Part shown: positions 37,193 to 46,169 of the stretch, one piece after another
Layout: the number at the start of each line of letters is the position of its first letter
How positions within the stretch are numbered: the stretch's first letter is position 1
Source of the DNA: Pseudoalteromonas sp. Z1A8
Lineage (GTDB): Bacteria; Pseudomonadota; Gammaproteobacteria; Enterobacterales; Alteromonadaceae
Direction of reading: 5' to 3'
Assembly: GCF_011378855.1 (NCBI RefSeq)
Contig: NZ_WTLB01000024.1
Span: forward strand, 19,394 to 68,423
DNA length: 49,030 nucleotides
The notes under the pieces: generated by a model
Database searches by the model: none
What the model was told of the DNA's origin: nothing
The model's input: the letters and a program-made list of their open reading frames with translations, nothing else
Translations under genes and position numbers: made by a program

Positions 37193-38050
37193 ATGACACA
37201 AACTCAAAATACAGATTTCGGGATGGTGGGACTTGGCCTACGACGAGAAATGCTTGATGAACTACTTGAGCATGTACCTAATCAAGTAGATTTTTTAGAA
37301 GTTGCGCCAGAGAACTGGTTAAAGCTAGGGGGTCGTTTTAAAAAACAATTTAAAACATTAACAGATGCAAATAACTTTGTGTGCCATGGTTTGTCATTGT
37401 CTATTGGCTCACCCGAACCGCTGGATGTTGAATTTGTTAAGTCTTTAAAAGGTTTTTTTGAAGAGCACAATATAAAAATTTTTAGTGAGCACTTAAGTTA
37501 CTGCTCTGGCACAGGGCATATGTATGACTTAATGCCAATACCATTCACGCAAGATGCTATTGCGCACGTTGTTTCTCGTATTAAGCAAGTACAGGACATA
37601 CTAGAACAGCAAATTGCGATAGAAAATGTTTCTTATTATGGCGCTCCTGGGCAGCAATTATCAGAACTAGAATTTACAAATACTATTTTAGAACAAGCCG
37701 ACTGCAAGCTTTTACTTGATGTGAATAATATTTATGTTAATTCGATTAATCATGGCTATAACGCACAAGCATTTTTAACTGGATTGCCTTCTAACCGTAT
37801 TGCCTATGGACACGTCGCTGGGCATTACAATGAGGCTGATGACTTAATAGTGGATACACATGGCGCTGATGTAATCAGTCCTGTGTGGGAGTTACTTGAT
37901 AAGGCATATGAAGTACATGGAGTATTTCCGACTCTGCTTGAGCGTGATTTTAATATTCCCACTATGGATGTGTTAACCAAAGAGTTAGACATAATTCATG
38001 AGCTACAAGCTAAATACCTTAATTCGACTATTTCAAAACAACGAGCTTAA
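37193..38050 (+). CDS. hvfB: HvfB-type DUF692 multinuclear iron oxidase
   Basis: 285 residues, the usual length of the MbnB/TglH/HvfB family. It has a TIM-barrel fold with candidate metal ligands in conserved segments: H65 (CHGLSLS), E99/H100 (SEHLSY), E144/N145 (IENVSYY), D176 and N178-N179 (LLLDVNNIYVN), H187, H207/H211 (HVAGH), D221/H223 (DTHG) and E250/D252 (LERD). Relatives use two or three irons and oxygen to rearrange cysteines into oxazolone/thioamide or related products. The substrate here should be the EGKCG cysteines of the preceding gene. It is followed 36 bp later by its DUF2063 partner. Confidence 0.93.
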   Translation: MTQTQNTDFGMVGLGLRREMLDELLEHVPNQVDFLEVAPENWLKLGGRFKKQFKTLTDANNFVCHGLSLSIGSPEPLDVEFVKSLKGFFEEHNIKIFSEHLSYCSGTGHMYDLMPIPFTQDAIAHVVSRIKQVQDILEQQIAIENVSYYGAPGQQLSELEFTNTILEQADCKLLLDVNNIYVNSINHGYNAQAFLTGLPSNRIAYGHVAGHYNEADDLIVDTHGADVISPVWELLDKAYEVHGVFPTLLERDFNIPTMDVLTKELDIIHELQAKYLNSTISKQRA

Positions 38051-38086
38051 TATAAGCCTTTATAAATATTAAAAGAGTGCCTAGTT

Positions 38087-38839
38087 ATGAGCTTTATTGA
38101 AATACAAAACGAATTTATGGCGCATATTCGAGAGCCTAAAAAAAATAAAAAGCCCAGCGGGATTGAAGATAGACGAATGGCTATTTATCGCGACCTATTT
38201 TTTAATAATATTGAAGGCTTTGTGTCATCTGGTTTTCCAGTGTTAAAAACACTATATACCGATAAACAATGGCAGGTACTTGTACGCCAGTTTTTTAGCG
38301 AATATGATTGCCATTCGCCGTACTTTTTAGATATAGCAGGGGAGTTTATTAATTACTTATCAAGTGATTATAAAATGAAAAAATACGATCCTGTGTTTAT
38401 GCTAGAACTTGCGCATTATGAATGGATAGAACTTGATGTATCGATTGCACACGAAGATGAGCAAGAACAAAAATTACTAACAACAGCGCTTACTTGTTCT
38501 GCTTTGTATTTATCCAAAGCAGCTAGAAATTTAAGTTATCAATTTCCAGTTCAAAATATTAGCAATCACTTTATGCCTAAAGAGCCATCACCACAGCCTA
38601 ATTGTTTTGTTGTATATAGAGATGAAGATGATGACGTTCAATTTTTGGCTACAAATGTGATGACTGCTTTACTATTGTCAATTATAGAGGCAAGTGATGG
38701 AGCGACATTTGACGACGTTTGCCTACAGGTATTAACTCACGCGCCGCAATTTAATGCAGAGCAAATTGCTCAAGGTGCATTGGTTACCCTTAATGCAATG
38801 GTTGAACGCGGTATCATTGTGACAAAAAATCAAGATTAA
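38087..38839 (+). CDS. hvfC: HvfC-type DUF2063 partner protein
   Basis: 250 residues. The N-terminal DUF2063 domain is at about residues 5-95: RRMAIYRDLFFNNIEGFVSSGFPVLKTLY ... WQVLVRQFFSEYDCHSPYFLDIAGEFINYL. It also has LELAHYEWIELDVSI (about 106-120) and a C-terminal winged-helix-like region. In HvfB/HvfC and MbnB/MbnC systems this partner recognises the precursor and activates the oxidase; that role is inferred. It is transcribed with hvfB. No DoxX-like fourth gene, often present in such clusters, follows. Confidence 0.9.
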   Translation: MSFIEIQNEFMAHIREPKKNKKPSGIEDRRMAIYRDLFFNNIEGFVSSGFPVLKTLYTDKQWQVLVRQFFSEYDCHSPYFLDIAGEFINYLSSDYKMKKYDPVFMLELAHYEWIELDVSIAHEDEQEQKLLTTALTCSALYLSKAARNLSYQFPVQNISNHFMPKEPSPQPNCFVVYRDEDDDVQFLATNVMTALLLSIIEASDGATFDDVCLQVLTHAPQFNAEQIAQGALVTLNAMVERGIIVTKNQD

Positions 38840-38911
38840 GGTCTTTATTGATGATTTTACATCGTCTATTATGGCATCCTTATTTGCCGTGCTTAATAAA
38901 AGGTTGTACCA

Positions 38912-39034
38912 ATGTCAGATGATAAAGACTTTAAAGATCCGTTCAACGCTACTTACTTTCTTGCTTTCTTAGCTGTATTTGCAGGAATTGGGTGTTTAAA
39001 TGCAATATTAGGCTGGATCACTAGCTTAACTTAA
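38912..39034 (+). CDS. Untracked 40-residue single-helix membrane peptide
   Basis: ATG at 38912 with AAAAGG about 9 bases upstream. The product begins MSDDKDFKDPFNATYF, then LAFLAVFAGIGCLNAILG, then ends WITSLT. A charged 9-residue N-terminus precedes one hydrophobic helix (residues about 15-36). Good codon structure, a ribosome binding site and a following GC-rich stem (GGCTG/CAGCC near 39050-39075) suggest a real gene. It lies 73 bp after hvfC and 172 bp before apt. Function is unknown. It could belong with the hvf genes or be an independent small membrane protein; length alone gives limited certainty. Confidence 0.65.
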   Translation: MSDDKDFKDPFNATYFLAFLAVFAGIGCLNAILGWITSLT

Positions 39035-39206
39035 AATGCATAGCGTTTATTGAGGCTGTTGCTTACTTCAGCCTTGAGTCTCTTTATTTTTAATTACACT
39101 CCCTTCATTTAATACTTCTTTTATAATAACGTCAAACTCGCAATTAAAGGTTAGTTAAGGTTATAATCACCTGCTTTGTAATATAAACAATTGAGCAGTT
39201 AAAATT

Positions 39207-39752
39207 ATGACTCAAGTAACACCAGCAATTATCAAAAACAGCATAACTACAATTGCTGATTATCCAAAAGCGGGCATCATGTTTCGCGATGTAACCACTT
39301 TAATGGCAAATCCAGAAGCCTTTAAAGCAACGATTGACGCTTTTATCGCTGAATATAAAGATCAGGGTTTTACTAAAATAATTGGCACAGAATCACGTGG
39401 CTTTATTTTTGGAGCGCCATTGTCTTACGCGTTAGGCATTCCGTTTATTCCAGTACGTAAACCAGGTAAGTTACCACGCGAAGTTATTCGTCAAGACTAC
39501 TTACTTGAGTACGGTGAAGACACGCTAGAACTGCATGTTGATGCAATTGTACCTGGCGATAAAGTACTATTAGTTGATGACTTATTAGCAACTGGCGGCA
39601 CAATTGAAGCCACTGCTAAATTAGTTCATAAACTAGGTGGCGAAGCCACAGATGCTGCATTTGTTGTATCACTACCAGAACTTGGTGGCGAGCAGCGCAT
39701 CAAAAAAATGGGTATTAAAATCCTAAAATTGGTTGAATTCGAAGGCGAGTAA
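39207..39752 (+). CDS. apt: Adenine phosphoribosyltransferase
   Basis: 181 residues (E. coli Apt 183). It salvages adenine with PRPP to give AMP. The PRPP loop [21 protein letters not shown] is at about residues 123-143 and [27 protein letters not shown] at about 66-92, as in the family. The start is ATG 39207. It is the first gene of the apt-dnaX-ybaB-recR block; dnaX begins only 3 bp after its stop, so co-transcription is likely. Confidence 0.96.
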   Translation: MTQVTPAIIKNSITTIADYPKAGIMFRDVTTLMANPEAFKATIDAFIAEYKDQGFTKIIGTESRGFIFGAPLSYALGIPFIPVRKPGKLPREVIRQDYLLEYGEDTLELHVDAIVPGDKVLLVDDLLATGGTIEATAKLVHKLGGEATDAAFVVSLPELGGEQRIKKMGIKILKLVEFEGE

Positions 39753-39755
39753 TCG

Positions 39756-42275
39756 ATGAGTTATCAGGTTCTAGCGAGAAAATGGCGTCCTCAAACCTTT
39801 CATGAATTGGTTGGGCAGTCTCATGTTAAGCAAGCGCTTGTAAATGCGCTTACACAAAATAGACTGCATCACGCTTATTTATTCACTGGAACCCGCGGTG
39901 TAGGTAAAACCACCATTGCACGTATTTTTGCTAAAAGCTTAAATTGCGACGAAGGTATATCTGCAAATCCGTGTGGTCAATGTAGCAGCTGTTTAGATAT
40001 AGAAGCAGGGCGCTACATTGATTTACTCGAAATAGATGCGGCTTCTCGTACCAAAGTAGAAGACACTCGCGAAATACTCGACAACGTTCAATATGCACCA
40101 ACACGTGGACGTTATAAAGTATATCTAATCGATGAAGTTCACATGCTTTCTAAGCACAGCTTTAATGCGCTTTTAAAAACGCTTGAAGAGCCACCAGAGC
40201 ATGTGAAATTTTTATTAGCGACCACCGATCCTCAAAAATTACCTGTTACTATTTTATCTCGCTGTTTGCAATTTAACTTAAATGCCTTGTCGCAAAGTGA
40301 AATTAAAACACAGCTTGAACACGTACTGACCCAAGAGCAGCTTAGCTTTGATACCGATGCGCTTAGTATTATTTCAAAAGCAGCTGATGGCAGTATGCGT
40401 GATGCACTTAGCTTAACCGACCAAGCTATTGCGCAAACAAATGGTGATATTAATAATCAAGCAGTTCAAACTATGCTTGGTTTAATGGATACTCATTACA
40501 GCCAAAGCTTGCTTGCAGCATTACTTGCCCAAGATGGCGCTGCGCTAATGGATGAAATTGCTCAAGTGGCAAGCCGTAACCCTAATTATGTAGCGTTACT
40601 TGATGACTTAATTGCACTTACGCATTTGACTCAACTAACCCAGTTAGTGCCTGAGGCGGCGGGGCTTGATGAAAAAAATGTAGATTATATTGCTCATGTT
40701 GCACAGCATACGAGCCCACAGCAAATTCAAGTTTATTATCAGTTGCTGTTAAATGGTAAAAAAGATTTACAATGGGCACCAGAGCCTCGTTTAGGCTTTG
40801 AAATGATCATGCTAAGACTATTAGCATTTAAGCCTACAGACGCTCAACAAGCTGTACCTATAGTTAACGAAGAGCCGGCTCAAAATAAGCAAGGCCGAGC
40901 AAGTGCACTGCGAGATATACTAAATAAAAATAAAACATCGCAAAATAGCTTATCAAGTGCTAGCCGTGAGCAGGTAACTAATGCCTTGCCGGTTAATAAT
41001 ACCGAGCAAACAAAACCAGTTGAATCAGCGCCAACGATTGCGACTGACATATCTAATGACGAAGTCGCACAAAGTAAAAATGAACCAGCGAATGATGCAG
41101 TAGAGCAACCGGTTCAACAAACAGAAAACATTCCTGAACAACAGGCTTCAGCTAATGAGCAACCACTAGCTAATGTTGTTTCGGATGAGCAAGCCCAGCG
41201 TCAAAGTGAAGATGAAGCTTATATGCAACACAGCGATGCGGAACAAACGTTAGCCTCGCAGTTTGACGATATAATGAGCAACGCTGTAGATCAGGGCTTT
41301 AACCCTGCAACTAATACAAATTCAGAGCCTTCACCAGAGCTTGCAGCTAATAAAAATGTAAGTACACCAATTGCCGAGCAAGAAGCGCAAGCTCAATCAG
41401 CCATAGCTCGTATTTTACGTGACAGAAACATATCGGGTGCGGGTAGGTTATCAAGTAAGAATACAAATACATCTGCAAGTAATGTTGCAGCACAGCCAAG
41501 CCAAGCGCCTGCTAAAAAGCCAGAACAGCATCCAAGAATGCCTAAAGCTGAAATTGTTGATCAGAGCAATAGTGCTGCAAACACAAGCGAGCCTAGTAGT
41601 ACGTCAAGCACTGCATTTAGCGATGCCCCACCTTGGGCTACTGGTAGTGCAGGTGAGAGTGAAAAAAAGCATGAGCTCCCAGTAACAGGGAGCCAAAATC
41701 AGGCAAATAGTCACGCTAATACAAAACCAGCTCGTAAGATTGATTTTAAAGAAAAGCACCAAACAATTACCGAAAATTTAGCGCCAGAATTACTTGAGCA
41801 AATTAATCCTCAAAAAGCGCCTGAAGTTGTGCCAGAGGAAGTAAGTATTCCTGCACCTGATGATTTTCAAAGTCCAATTAGTGAAATTAGATTTGCGCAT
41901 CAACAAGATGAATGGGCATATTTAATTAAACGTATGGGATTAGGCGGTCGCATGCGCCAATTTGCATTGCATTCAATATTTACCAAGCAAGGCAATAGTT
42001 TACATATAGACGTTGATGAATCACAAAAGCATTTAGATACCCCTATGCTTCGTCAAAGATTAGATGCCGCATTGTCGAGTATTTATGAGCATAACGTGTC
42101 ATTAAGCATTAATTTTGCAAAAGGAGTCATTGACTCTCCATATCTTATTCAGCAAAAAATTGATGCAGGTCGTCACCAGCAAGCAATCGATGTGATCACA
42201 TCTGATGAAAACATAGTACAATTTCAGCAAGTATTTAGCGCCGAAATTGACGAAAACAGTATTCAGGCATTGTAA
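39756..42275 (+). CDS. dnaX: DNA polymerase III tau/gamma subunit
   Basis: 839 residues for full-length tau, longer than E. coli (643) because of a long Q/N/S/A-rich linker at about 380-680. It is the clamp-loader ATPase: Walker A GTRGVGKTT (about 44-52), a zinc site of four cysteines (CDEG ... CGQCSSC, about 64-79), Walker B LIDEVHML (about 125-132) and SRC sensor LSRCLQF. Residues about 690-839 form the tau-specific region that binds the polymerase alpha subunit and DnaB. An A AAA AAG slippery site at 41663-41669 with a downstream hairpin should yield a 639-residue gamma. The gene is followed by ybaB. Confidence 0.96.
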   Translation: MSYQVLARKWRPQTFHELVGQSHVKQALVNALTQNRLHHAYLFTGTRGVGKTTIARIFAKSLNCDEGISANPCGQCSSCLDIEAGRYIDLLEIDAASRTKVEDTREILDNVQYAPTRGRYKVYLIDEVHMLSKHSFNALLKTLEEPPEHVKFLLATTDPQKLPVTILSRCLQFNLNALSQSEIKTQLEHVLTQEQLSFDTDALSIISKAADGSMRDALSLTDQAIAQTNGDINNQAVQTMLGLMDTHYSQSLLAALLAQDGAALMDEIAQVASRNPNYVALLDDLIALTHLTQLTQLVPEAAGLDEKNVDYIAHVAQHTSPQQIQVYYQLLLNGKKDLQWAPEPRLGFEMIMLRLLAFKPTDAQQAVPIVNEEPAQNKQGRASALRDILNKNKTSQNSLSSASREQVTNALPVNNTEQTKPVESAPTIATDISNDEVAQSKNEPANDAVEQPVQQTENIPEQQASANEQPLANVVSDEQAQRQSEDEAYMQHSDAEQTLASQFDDIMSNAVDQGFNPATNTNSEPSPELAANKNVSTPIAEQEAQAQSAIARILRDRNISGAGRLSSKNTNTSASNVAAQPSQAPAKKPEQHPRMPKAEIVDQSNSAANTSEPSSTSSTAFSDAPPWATGSAGESEKKHELPVTGSQNQANSHANTKPARKIDFKEKHQTITENLAPELLEQINPQKAPEVVPEEVSIPAPDDFQSPISEIRFAHQQDEWAYLIKRMGLGGRMRQFALHSIFTKQGNSLHIDVDESQKHLDTPMLRQRLDAALSSIYEHNVSLSINFAKGVIDSPYLIQQKIDAGRHQQAIDVITSDENIVQFQQVFSAEIDENSIQAL
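41651..41693 (+). promoter_or_regulatory. dnaX programmed -1 frameshift signal
   Basis: The heptamer A AAA AAG lies at 41663-41669 in the 0 frame (codons 636-638, GAA AAA AAG). A Shine-Dalgarno-like AGGTGAG (41651-41657) precedes it. Five bases after it, GCTCCC (41675-41680) pairs with GGGAGC (41688-41693) around a 7-base loop. In the -1 frame the ribosome reads GCA and then TGA (41672-41674), giving gamma of 639 residues. All three elements match the known E. coli dnaX signal. Confidence 0.88.
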
Positions 42276-42335
42276 TTACTTACAATCGCCCTTATGTTCA
42301 TGTTAATTAATGTATTAAAAGAAAGAGAGAAAGTT

Positions 42336-42662
42336 ATGTTTAAAGGTGGAATGGGCAACATGATGAAGCAAGCGCAGCAAATGCAAGATCGCATGCAAAA
42401 AGCCCAAGACGAAATCGCAACTTTAGAAGTTGTTGGCGAAGCCGGTGCTGGTTTAGTTAAAGTAACTATGCTTGGTAACCACAACGTACGTCGTGTTCAG
42501 CTTGATGAGAGCTTAATGGAAGACGACAAAGACATGATTGAAGATTTACTTGCAGCAGCATGTAACGATGCTGTACGCCGTGTTGCAGAAGAAACACAAG
42601 AGCGTATGGGTAAAGTAACTGGCGGTATGCAATTACCACCAGGTATGAAAATGCCGTTTTAA
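42336..42662 (+). CDS. ybaB: YbaB/EbfC nucleoid-associated protein
   Basis: 108 residues from ATG 42336 (E. coli YbaB 109). An upstream in-frame ATG at 42294 is rejected because the family starts [15 protein letters not shown] and GAGAG lies just before this ATG. It is a small dimeric DNA-binding protein; [24 protein letters not shown] and the C-terminal [13 protein letters not shown] are typical. It lies between dnaX and recR, spaced 7 bp from recR, and is probably part of the same operon. Confidence 0.95.
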   Translation: MFKGGMGNMMKQAQQMQDRMQKAQDEIATLEVVGEAGAGLVKVTMLGNHNVRRVQLDESLMEDDKDMIEDLLAAACNDAVRRVAEETQERMGKVTGGMQLPPGMKMPF

Positions 42663-42669
42663 GTAAATA

Positions 42670-43278
42670 ATGCAACTTTCAGATAGTTTAAATCAGCTTA
42701 TAGAAGCACTGCGCTGCCAACCGGGCATTGGTCCAAAGTCAGCGCAACGTATTGCTTTTCACTTGCTAGAGCGCGACCGTAAAGGGGGCACTCAGCTTGG
42801 CAATGCATTGACTAAAGCAATGACAGCAATAGGGCATTGTCAGTCTTGTCGTACTTTTTGCGAACAAGCTCAGTGCGACATTTGTTTAAGTACAAAACGC
42901 CAAGACAGCGGCATATTATGTGTTGTTGAATCGCCTACTGATGTGCTTGCCATTGAGCAAACAGGTCAGTACTTAGGGCTATACTTTGTTTTAATGGGTC
43001 ATTTATCGCCAATTGACGGTATTGGCCCTAAAGAAATTGGCTTAGACGTTTTAGAGCAAAAACTTGCTCAAGGCGGTATTAATGAGGTTATTTTAGCGAC
43101 TAACCCTACCGTGGAAGGCGATACTACTGCTCATTATATTGCTCAGCTTTGTCATAAATATAAAGTAGGTGCTTCGCGTATTGCTCATGGTATTCCTGTG
43201 GGAGGCGAGCTTGATTTAGTGGATGGTAGAACGCTTATGCATGCTTTTAGCGGCAGGCGTTTAGTTATACAAGACTAA
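42670..43278 (+). CDS. recR: Recombination mediator RecR
   Basis: 202 residues (E. coli RecR 201). It works with RecF/RecO in loading RecA at gaps. The N-terminal helix-hairpin-helix is [20 protein letters not shown] (about 14-33), the zinc finger [16 protein letters not shown] (about 58-73), and the Toprim domain [14 protein letters not shown] through [15 protein letters not shown]. It is the last gene of the apt-dnaX-ybaB-recR block, ending at a strong terminator, so htpG is not in the same unit here. Confidence 0.97.
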   Translation: MQLSDSLNQLIEALRCQPGIGPKSAQRIAFHLLERDRKGGTQLGNALTKAMTAIGHCQSCRTFCEQAQCDICLSTKRQDSGILCVVESPTDVLAIEQTGQYLGLYFVLMGHLSPIDGIGPKEIGLDVLEQKLAQGGINEVILATNPTVEGDTTAHYIAQLCHKYKVGASRIAHGIPVGGELDLVDGRTLMHAFSGRRLVIQD

Positions 43279-43307
43279 CTCTAAGTCACTATTTGAAAAC
43301 AAACTGT

Positions 43308-43346
43308 AAAAGCCTACATGATTAAATTATGTAGGCTTTTTTGTTT
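43308..43346 (+). terminator. recR operon terminator
   Basis: Stem AAAAGCCTACAT (43308-43319) with ATGTAGGCTTTT (43329-43340), a 9-base loop and a continuing T-run. Confidence 0.93.
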
Positions 43347-43418
43347 TTAAGGTAAGCTTAGAGGTGGCCTATTATGTTTTACTCTTGTAGGCTATCTATC
43401 TAATTAGTAAGGAACACA

Positions 43419-45320
43419 ATGAAAGATAATCAATCCTATCAAGGTGCATTACTGGCCAGTAAGCGTTTTTTACCGCTGTTTATTACGCAGTTTTTCTCAG
43501 CAATAAACGATAACGTGTATAAGCAATCAGTGCTTATTTTATTGATATTTCAGGCCGCGACGCTTGCCGATGGTGCGCTTTATTCAAACATAGCTGCTGG
43601 GTTATTTATTCTACCTTTCTTTTTATTTTCAGGGATGGCGGGACAGCTCGCAGAAAAAACAGAAAAATCCAAACTCATTCGAATCGTAAAACTATGTGAA
43701 ATCCCTATTATGGTTGTAGGGGCAGTCTCGATTTTAACGCAGTACGTTTGGCTGATGTTAGCCACCGTATTTTTAATGGGGGTACAAAGTACGTTTTTTG
43801 GTCCATTAAAATACTCTATTTTACCGCAGCACGTAGCGCCTAACGAATTAACAAAAGCGAACGGCTTGGTTGAATCAGGCACGTTTGTAGCAATTCTAAT
43901 GGGTACAATCTTTGGTACTTACTATATTACTCAATCAGTTGGTCCTACAGTTATAAGTATCGCGGTATTAGTACTGGCCGTTATGGGCTATGTGAGTAGT
44001 CGCTTTATACCGATTAGTGAGGCAAACGAGCCTAATTTAAAATTTACTTATAATATATTTTCATCCACAAAAAACGTATTTTCAGCACTCAACTCACAAA
44101 CAGAGTCGGTTGGTAAATCAGTACTTGGGATCAGTTGGTTTTGGTTAATTGGTGCAATCGTTTTAACGTCATTACCAAATTATGTAAAACACACAATGGG
44201 GGGCGATGAGCTTGTAGTAACGAGTGTGCTAGTTGTGTTTTCACTGAGCATTGCCATTGGATCGTTATTGTGTGAAAAGCTTTCCCGCTCTCGAATAGAA
44301 TTAGGAATTGTACCCTTTGGCGCTATTTTAATTACCTTATTTTTATACTTACTGAGCCAAGAGAGCGCTATTAGCGCGTATATGCCTCAAAATACTCAAT
44401 CATTAACACTTGAGCAGGTATTAAAAACAGGCGACATGTTGTGGCATTTTGTATGGATGGCAGGCATTGGTATTGGCGCTGGTTTTTACACTGTACCGCT
44501 TTATGCGCTTATTCAACAGCGTACTGAAGAGTCGAGTCGATCACGAGTTATAGCGGCTAACAATGTATTAAATGCACTGTTTATGGTGGGCAGTGCTATT
44601 TTGAGCATTGTAACACTGTCTGTTTTTCAGTGGAGTATTTCAGAGCTGCTACTGTTACTTGCTGGGCTAAACCTGCTTATTTCTGTTTATATTTATACCA
44701 AGGTGCCTGAGTTCTTTTTACGGTTTGTTATTTATATTTTGGCTATTTGTATGTACCGTGTGCGCACAAAAGGTGAAAGTAATATTCCCAGCGAAGGCGC
44801 TGCGGTTGTAGTGTGTAATCACGTAAGTTTTGTTGATTGGATGTTTATTTTAGCGGCGTCCCCAAGGCCTATCCGATTTATGGTATTTGCCCCTATTTAT
44901 TATTCGCCAGCCCTACATTGGTTATTTAAAATGGCTAAAGCGATTCCAATTGATAGTGAAAAAACCAACCCAGAGGCATTTAAAAAAGCCTTTGACGATG
45001 TTGCAGCTGCGCTTGATAAAGGCGAGCTTGTTGGTATTTTCCCAGAAGGAAAACTAACGAGTGATGGAACCGTGGATATTTTTCGCCGTGGAATAGAGCG
45101 TATTATTGAGCGATCACCCGTGCCGGTTATACCTGTGCATTTAGGAGGGTTGTGGGGAAGTATGTTTAGCCATAAAGCTAAGTGGCAATTGCCGAGATTA
45201 AAATGGTCTTTAGTGTCGGTTACCGTCGGTGAAGCTATTGCCGCTGATAGAGTGGCTGCTGATGACTTACGCGAACAGGTTTTAGCTTTAAAAGCGCTTC
45301 ATTCTAAAGGTATTGATTAA
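43419..45320 (+). CDS. LplT-like MFS transporter fused to PlsC acyltransferase
   Basis: 633 residues. Residues about 15-430 form an MFS transporter of the LplT type (FLPLFITQFFSAINDNVYKQS; GPLKYSILPQHVAPNELTKANGLVESGTF). Residues about 445-630 form a PlsC-type acyltransferase: VCNHVSFVDWMF with the NHxSFxD catalytic motif (H about 468) and GIFPEGKLTSDG (about 538-549). In E. coli, LplT flips lysophospholipids and Aas re-acylates them, where Aas also has an acyl-ACP ligase domain. No ligase domain is attached here. It presumably recycles lysophospholipid at the inner membrane. Confidence 0.9.
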   Translation: MKDNQSYQGALLASKRFLPLFITQFFSAINDNVYKQSVLILLIFQAATLADGALYSNIAAGLFILPFFLFSGMAGQLAEKTEKSKLIRIVKLCEIPIMVVGAVSILTQYVWLMLATVFLMGVQSTFFGPLKYSILPQHVAPNELTKANGLVESGTFVAILMGTIFGTYYITQSVGPTVISIAVLVLAVMGYVSSRFIPISEANEPNLKFTYNIFSSTKNVFSALNSQTESVGKSVLGISWFWLIGAIVLTSLPNYVKHTMGGDELVVTSVLVVFSLSIAIGSLLCEKLSRSRIELGIVPFGAILITLFLYLLSQESAISAYMPQNTQSLTLEQVLKTGDMLWHFVWMAGIGIGAGFYTVPLYALIQQRTEESSRSRVIAANNVLNALFMVGSAILSIVTLSVFQWSISELLLLLAGLNLLISVYIYTKVPEFFLRFVIYILAICMYRVRTKGESNIPSEGAAVVVCNHVSFVDWMFILAASPRPIRFMVFAPIYYSPALHWLFKMAKAIPIDSEKTNPEAFKKAFDDVAAALDKGELVGIFPEGKLTSDGTVDIFRRGIERIIERSPVPVIPVHLGGLWGSMFSHKAKWQLPRLKWSLVSVTVGEAIAADRVAADDLREQVLALKALHSKGID

Positions 45321-45324
45321 CTTA

Positions 45325-46050
45325 ATGACACACTCAACACCTGAGTCTAACTTAATAGACCATATTGTTATTGATGACTTTGTAGCGCCTAAATGCGCTG
45401 GGTTTATTGAAATATTATATCAAGATGATGATATTTTATTGATTAATAAGCCCAGTGGATTATTGAGTTTGTCGGGTAAAAACCCACTTAATTGGGACTC
45501 AGTACATTACCGTTTAGTACATGGTCAAAAAGGGTTAACAGCCGCATTTGCAGAGGCTAAGTTACCGCATCGGTTAGATTTAGGCACATCGGGCATTATG
45601 ATTGTTGGACTAAACGCCAAAGCGTCAAAGCATCTTAATAAACAGTTTCAGGCACGTACTATTCAAAAGCGTTATGTAGCAATGCTAGAAGGGAGCTTGG
45701 CTAGTAATGAAGGGAAAATTACTGCACCAATAGCGAAAGACAAACTGCTTTTTCCGCGTGTTAAAATTTGCCAAACTACTGGCAAAGCTGCAGTGACTGA
45801 ATACAAAGTGCTTGAAAGACTACACAGCCCAAATAAAACCTTAGTGCAGTTTACTCCCGTTACTGGGCGAACTCATCAATTAAGAATACACAACCAGTTT
45901 ATAGGTCATCCTATTTTAGGTTGTGATTTATATAAAAGTGCGCAAAGTGAACACATGGCAGGGCGCTTACAATTGCATGCCAGTGATTTATATTTTGAGC
46001 ACCCAGCAACGGGTGCTCAAATACATATTAATTGCCCACATCCATTTTAG
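45325..46050 (+). CDS. RluA-family pseudouridine synthase
   Basis: About 241 residues from ATG 45325; an overlapping TTG at 45313 is the alternative and would overlap the previous gene. The catalytic motif is HRLDLGTSG (about residues 81-89, Asp about 84), with QKRYVAMLEG, GKAAVTEYKV and TPVTGRTHQLRIH. No S4 domain is seen. The size and motifs resemble E. coli RluA (23S U746 and tRNA U32), but the target cannot be fixed. It directly follows the transporter-acyltransferase gene and is probably co-transcribed. Confidence 0.88.
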   Translation: MTHSTPESNLIDHIVIDDFVAPKCAGFIEILYQDDDILLINKPSGLLSLSGKNPLNWDSVHYRLVHGQKGLTAAFAEAKLPHRLDLGTSGIMIVGLNAKASKHLNKQFQARTIQKRYVAMLEGSLASNEGKITAPIAKDKLLFPRVKICQTTGKAAVTEYKVLERLHSPNKTLVQFTPVTGRTHQLRIHNQFIGHPILGCDLYKSAQSEHMAGRLQLHASDLYFEHPATGAQIHINCPHPF

Positions 46051-46097
46051 ATAAACGAGATATTCTATTTTTTCGTTTCACCTTTTTTTTGATTTTT

Positions 46098-46127
46098 CCC
46101 TTGAAGTTCTAACACCTCACCCCATAT
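46098..46127 (+). promoter_or_regulatory. Heat-shock (sigma-32) promoter of htpG
   Basis: CCCTTGAA (46098-46105), a 14-bp spacer and CCCCATAT (46120-46127) match the sigma-32 -35 and -10 consensus closely. The expected start point is near 46134, giving a leader of about 36 bases. Confidence 0.88.
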
Positions 46128-46169
46128 TAAGTGCATAACGCAGACACCTTGCAAATTGGAGATATATAA

